Source of the DNA: an uncultured Nitrosotalea sp.
GTDB taxonomy: Archaea; Thermoproteota; Nitrososphaeria; Nitrososphaerales; Nitrosopumilaceae
Direction: 5' to 3'
Length of the DNA stretch: 7,282 bases
NCBI GenBank assembly: GCA_946478655.1
Contig: CAMLDG010000020.1
Coordinates: 1-7,282 of the forward strand
Every line of letters starts with the position of its first letter. Position 1 is the stretch's first letter. Both the position numbers and the translations under genes were made by a program. Below the pieces are notes generated by a model that saw only the letters and a list, made by a program, of their open reading frames with translations, was not told where the DNA came from and did not search any database. Shown one piece after another: positions 4,766 to 7,282 of this stretch.

Positions 4766-5305
4766 TTAATCCATCCAGGGCGTAGATTCTAGATAGTCTA
4801 TGGATTTTATCATATCATCAAGCTTTGTTGCAACTGCAGTAACTGCCTTGAACTCTTCATACATCATTTTTTCTTCATCTTGTGACAGTACCTGAGTCTC
4901 TGCAGCATCAAAGAACTTGTCTTCCTTTGTCAGATGATCATCCAAGTATATTGCATATGCCTTGAGAAATCTTGCAACAGGTTCTCTCTGGTCTTCTCCT
5001 GACTGCCATTTTTTTAGGTGCATTGAAATGTTTGATGCTATTCTTCTTCCAAACTCGTGCTCTATCATGAATGTGCGAATTTCTTGTTTCAAGGAATCAT
5101 AGCTTGCAACACATGGAAAATACTGGTCTTCTTCTCTTGCATAGTGTATTGCATCTAAAAATTCTGACATGATTGAAACCATTATTTGCATGTCAGAAAA
5201 TGGAATGTCGTTTCCTTCATAGAGTTTTGTATAACACTTGGTAGTTATTTTTTCCAGCCGGCGTATTTGTTTGTGGTCGTTTCGTAGTGTCTCGGTTCCG
5301 CTCAT
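4766..5305 (-). CDS. Hemerythrin-like (HHE) domain protein
   Basis: This 179-residue, mostly helical soluble protein has the ligand pattern of hemerythrin-like four-helix bundles, which hold a non-haem diiron centre. His11 is in LRNDHKQI, His54 and Glu58 in IHYAREED, His83 in IEHEFGRR, and His124 and Glu128 in DDHLTKED. These are spaced across four predicted helices as the family requires. Such domains bind or sense O2, NO or reactive oxygen species, or handle iron; the role here is not shown. The length is typical for one domain, and residues of about 135-179 form an extra acidic helical tail. The start codon is only 13 bp after the metallophosphoesterase stop codon, with no Shine-Dalgarno site and no clear promoter in the gap. 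The two genes are therefore probably co-transcribed, which may link an oxygen- or redox-related protein with a phosphatase. Confidence 0.88.
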   Translation of the reverse strand: MSGTETLRNDHKQIRRLEKITTKCYTKLYEGNDIPFSDMQIMVSIMSEFLDAIHYAREEDQYFPCVASYDSLKQEIRTFMIEHEFGRRIASNISMHLKKWQSGEDQREPVARFLKAYAIYLDDHLTKEDKFFDAAETQVLSQDEEKMMYEEFKAVTAVATKLDDMIKSIDYLESTPWMD

Positions 5306-5318
5306 GGTATTTTGTATT

Positions 5319-6161
5319 TTATGGGTTTACTGTAAATAGTATTACCTTTTTCGGGTTGTACTGTATTATGGCAAAATGCGGCACAGAAGAGCCTACGCCA
5401 TAATATCCTGCAGGGCCTCCAAGGCCTAATCGTATCAGATAATCACTTGCAGGATGTATCTCGATTTCCTTTCTTTCCAGTACATGTCCTGCGATCTTTT
5501 CTTTTTTTGATTCAAGTTTAGAGTAGATCTCTGAGATTTTTCCTTCCTGATGAACCAAGGTAGCCTCCATGTGCTGGTGCCCGCACAGAATAACATGGTT
5601 GTCCACATGCCTTGAGGCTTCAGCAAATGCAGAAGATGCCTTGTAATGGTACCCGTGATAGCTAAAAAACTCAAATCCCTCATCTGTTAATCTCTGCCAG
5701 TTTCTTTGGTATAGCCAGGCTTCCCCATCTGCGTTCTTTGGGGTTATCTTCTTTGGATCAAGCGGGCCCCCGTGAACACAAAAGAGTCCGTTTTTTGCAT
5801 CAATGAATTCTTGGCTTCCAAATGTACCGTCCTTGTTTTGTTTAAAAAACGAGAGATCTTCAAAGTCAAGCTTGTTGTGCGCATCCATGCTTTCAAAGGA
5901 GCTTGCACTGACTTTTTTTCCGCTCAGGAACCCTTCATCATGGTTTCCCATGACAGAAAATATCGGATAATTTTTTTCAAGTGATCTTAGTTTTCCTATG
6001 ACCTGTTTTGGATAGATGCCGCGCTCAAGCAAGTCGCCCAGATTTATTATTCTTGAAAAAGAGCCGTATTTTTTTACAAACTCGTCACTTGATGCTGTAC
6101 CGATTATCAGCTCTAGTGCGTTCAGATCTGCATGAATGTCAGAAAAAACTAGGTCCATCAT
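5319..6161 (-). CDS. PPP-like metallophosphoesterase (calcineurin-like)
   Basis: This 280-residue cytoplasmic phosphatase of the calcineurin-like superfamily carries all the metal motifs in order: SDIHAD (Asp8, His10), GDLLERG (Asp43), GNHDEG (Asn73, His74), CVHGGPLDP (His130) and GHQH (His195, His197). The CVHGGP and GD-x2-x-RG signatures are closest to the PPP Ser/Thr-phosphatase or diadenosine-tetraphosphatase branch, although the usual Asp of GDxxDRG is Glu46 and GNHE is GNHD. It would use a two-metal centre (Mn, Fe or Zn) to hydrolyse phosphoesters. Whether the substrate is a phosphoprotein, a nucleotide or something else is not shown. The gene begins with two ATG codons (6161 and 6158), and either may serve. 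It appears to lead a two-gene unit with the hemerythrin-like gene 13 bp downstream. A CTAG-rich inverted repeat lies 80-120 bp upstream. Confidence 0.9.
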   Translation of the reverse strand: MMDLVFSDIHADLNALELIIGTASSDEFVKKYGSFSRIINLGDLLERGIYPKQVIGKLRSLEKNYPIFSVMGNHDEGFLSGKKVSASSFESMDAHNKLDFEDLSFFKQNKDGTFGSQEFIDAKNGLFCVHGGPLDPKKITPKNADGEAWLYQRNWQRLTDEGFEFFSYHGYHYKASSAFAEASRHVDNHVILCGHQHMEATLVHQEGKISEIYSKLESKKEKIAGHVLERKEIEIHPASDYLIRLGLGGPAGYYGVGSSVPHFAIIQYNPKKVILFTVNP

Positions 6162-6239
6162 ATACAGTGGTTTTATTGCCTAATTTGAAATTTCTTGTGT
6201 GATATCGTTGGTTTTTGGTGTGATGATACTGTTTGTCAT

Positions 6240-6280
6240 TCTAGGATTCTAGAATAAGAAGGTAAAAGTTAGATCCTAGA
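6240..6280. promoter_or_regulatory. CTAG-rich inverted repeat upstream of the metallophosphoesterase operon
   Basis: TCTAGGAT (6240-6247) and ATCCTAGA (6273-6280) are perfect 8-bp inverted repeats, 25 bp apart. A 10-bp palindrome ATTCTAGAAT (6246-6255) overlaps the left arm. Three CTAG-centred sites fall within 41 bp, upstream of the metallophosphoesterase-hemerythrin genes. A multi-site operator is plausible; its protein is unknown. Confidence 0.4.
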
Positions 6281-6315
6281 TAAATAAATCAGGCTTGTTG
6301 TAATAACATAAGCTT

Positions 6316-6346
6316 GCGTCCTCATTTTCCTACCCTGTGAGGATGC
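6316..6346. terminator. Hairpin just downstream of the BtuF-like gene
   Basis: GCGTCCTCA (6316-6324) pairs with TGAGGATGC (6338-6346): eight Watson-Crick pairs and one G-T pair, around a 13-nt loop. It begins 4 nt after the BtuF-like stop codon. No good T-tract follows on the minus strand, so it may be an mRNA 3'-end structure rather than a terminator. The G-T pair forms only in plus-strand RNA. Confidence 0.35.
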
Positions 6347-6350
6347 GACC

Positions 6351-7268
6351 TTATTCAGAATCAATTTTTTGGATGGATTGTTTTGGAACCTGAAGATTTC
6401 TAAACGTGTCAGGATGAATTATCTTTGCTAAAATCTCAACACCTGTAACAGTTCTTGGTCCTGGTTTGCTAAAGTACTCGTTTGCATTTACTGCATAGAC
6501 TTCTCCCCTGTTTACTGCCTTGATCTTTTTCCATTGTTTGTCTTCGGATAATTTTTCGTACTCTAGAATTGTTCTGGAGACATCAAACCCGCATGGCATC
6601 AGGATTATGATATCAGGATCAAACTGTACTATCTCATCAATCTGCATCTTTCTTGATTTTTCTCCAGTGGAACTAATTCCGTTTATGCCTCCTGCAATAT
6701 CCACCATCTGCGGGACCCAGTGGCCTGCTGAAAACAACGGGTCAAGCCACTCTATGCACAATACTTTGGGTCTTGAAATTTTGGATGTGTCCTTTATGTT
6801 GGAGATTCTTTTTTGCAGTTTTAGAACAAAGTCTTTGGCTTTATCTTGTCTTCCAACTTTTTCTCCAACGGTAATAATATTTTGTAGTATGTCGTCGAGG
6901 TTTTTTGGATCCAAGACAAGAACCTCTGGTTTTCCTCCAAGAATTGATACTGCCTTGTCAATCTCTCTTGTGTATGGAGAGCAGACTTCGCATATTCCTT
7001 GAGCTACTATCAGGTCAGGGTTTGCTTTTTTGAGGACCTGCTCATCTAAAATATAGATGTCTTGTCCTGATGATACCAGCTCGACTACTTTTTTGTCAAT
7101 TTCCTGGCTGGACATTTTTTGCGGGTCAAACGATGAATGGATGACTCGCGGCTTTGATTTTGCCTCTACAGGATAATTGCATTCATGTGTCACTGCTAAT
7201 ACGTCATCGCCTACGCCCAGCTCGTACAGTATCTCAGTTGCACTTGGAAGAAAGGAGACTAGTTTCAT
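6351..7268 (-). CDS. BtuF-like cobalamin-binding-fold protein without signal peptide
   Basis: This 305-residue protein has the fold of class III (BtuF/FhuD-like) substrate-binding proteins of vitamin B12 and metal-chelate ABC importers. It opens with the hallmark VSFLPSATEI (4-13). THECNYP (27-33), AQGICEVCS with Cys93 and Cys96, EWLDPLFSAGHWVPQM and YFSKPGPR follow, all typical of the archaeal/bacterial cobalamin-binding-protein branch. The family motif starts at residue 4, so ATG 7268 is the natural start and no signal peptide or lipobox Cys is present. The protein should be cytoplasmic unless secreted in an unusual way, so a transport role is doubtful and corrinoid binding or handling inside the cell is an inference. 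No ABC permease or ATPase gene lies to its right within the remaining 14 bp or to its left. Its TATA region is outside the window. Confidence 0.85.
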   Translation of the reverse strand: MKLVSFLPSATEILYELGVGDDVLAVTHECNYPVEAKSKPRVIHSSFDPQKMSSQEIDKKVVELVSSGQDIYILDEQVLKKANPDLIVAQGICEVCSPYTREIDKAVSILGGKPEVLVLDPKNLDDILQNIITVGEKVGRQDKAKDFVLKLQKRISNIKDTSKISRPKVLCIEWLDPLFSAGHWVPQMVDIAGGINGISSTGEKSRKMQIDEIVQFDPDIIILMPCGFDVSRTILEYEKLSEDKQWKKIKAVNRGEVYAVNANEYFSKPGPRTVTGVEILAKIIHPDTFRNLQVPKQSIQKIDSE

Positions 7269-7282
7269 GTGATATTGTACAT

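Noticed and set aside
6180..6239. 19-residue minus-strand frame upstream of the metallophosphoesterase
   Set aside because: It has no recognisable motif and no well placed TATA box; a frame this short is expected by chance. A leader peptide cannot be excluded.
1..7282. CRISPR array or insertion sequence
   Set aside because: No evenly spaced direct repeats, transposase or flanking terminal inverted repeats with target duplications were seen.

Overview
The window reads as a piece of chromosome from an ammonia-oxidising archaeon of the Nitrososphaeria (Thaumarchaeota), most likely a Nitrosopumilaceae relative. Three things point there. It holds an archaeal transcription factor B, an ESCRT-III-like CdvB protein and a CARF-like HFX_2341-type regulator. 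The DNA is AT-rich. Genes lack Shine-Dalgarno sites and instead carry A/T-rich TATA-like boxes about 25-38 bp upstream of the start codon, as expected for leaderless or short-leader archaeal transcripts. The species cannot be fixed from the sequence alone.

Layout. Positions 1-297 (+) are the C-terminal end of an MFS transporter cut by the window edge. It converges on cdvB (932-294, -), and the two stop codons share one CTAG. A roughly 650-bp region follows that holds an overlooked 35-residue C2H2 zinc-finger protein (1227-1120, -), a long hairpin over its 3' end, and a very A/T-rich stretch with a 12-bp inverted repeat. On the far side lies the divergent gene for transcription factor B (1585-2499, +). 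Between tfb and the next gene is a compact, strongly paired segment (2563-2653) that looks like a structured RNA. Then come an SDR-family oxidoreductase (2885-3628, +) and a two-helix membrane protein with a GTG start (3671-3889, +). The latter converges on the CARF/wHTH regulator (4629-3886, -), again sharing a CTAG stop overlap. The right third is all minus strand: a BtuF-like cobalamin-binding-fold protein (7268-6351), then a PPP-like metallophosphoesterase (6161-5319) closely followed by a hemerythrin-domain protein (5305-4766), probably co-transcribed.

Functionally this is a mixed housekeeping and regulatory neighbourhood (division/ESCRT, basal transcription, redox enzyme, ligand-responsive regulator, phosphatase plus diiron protein, corrinoid-related binding protein) rather than one pathway. 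No mobile element, CRISPR array, rRNA or tRNA was seen. The points most worth a second look are the structured RNA candidate at 2563-2653, the micro zinc finger divergent from tfb, the 23-bp operator-like palindrome over the predicted transcription start of the CARF-like regulator, the MIM2-like tail of CdvB, and the fact that both convergent gene pairs overlap through a shared CTAG.
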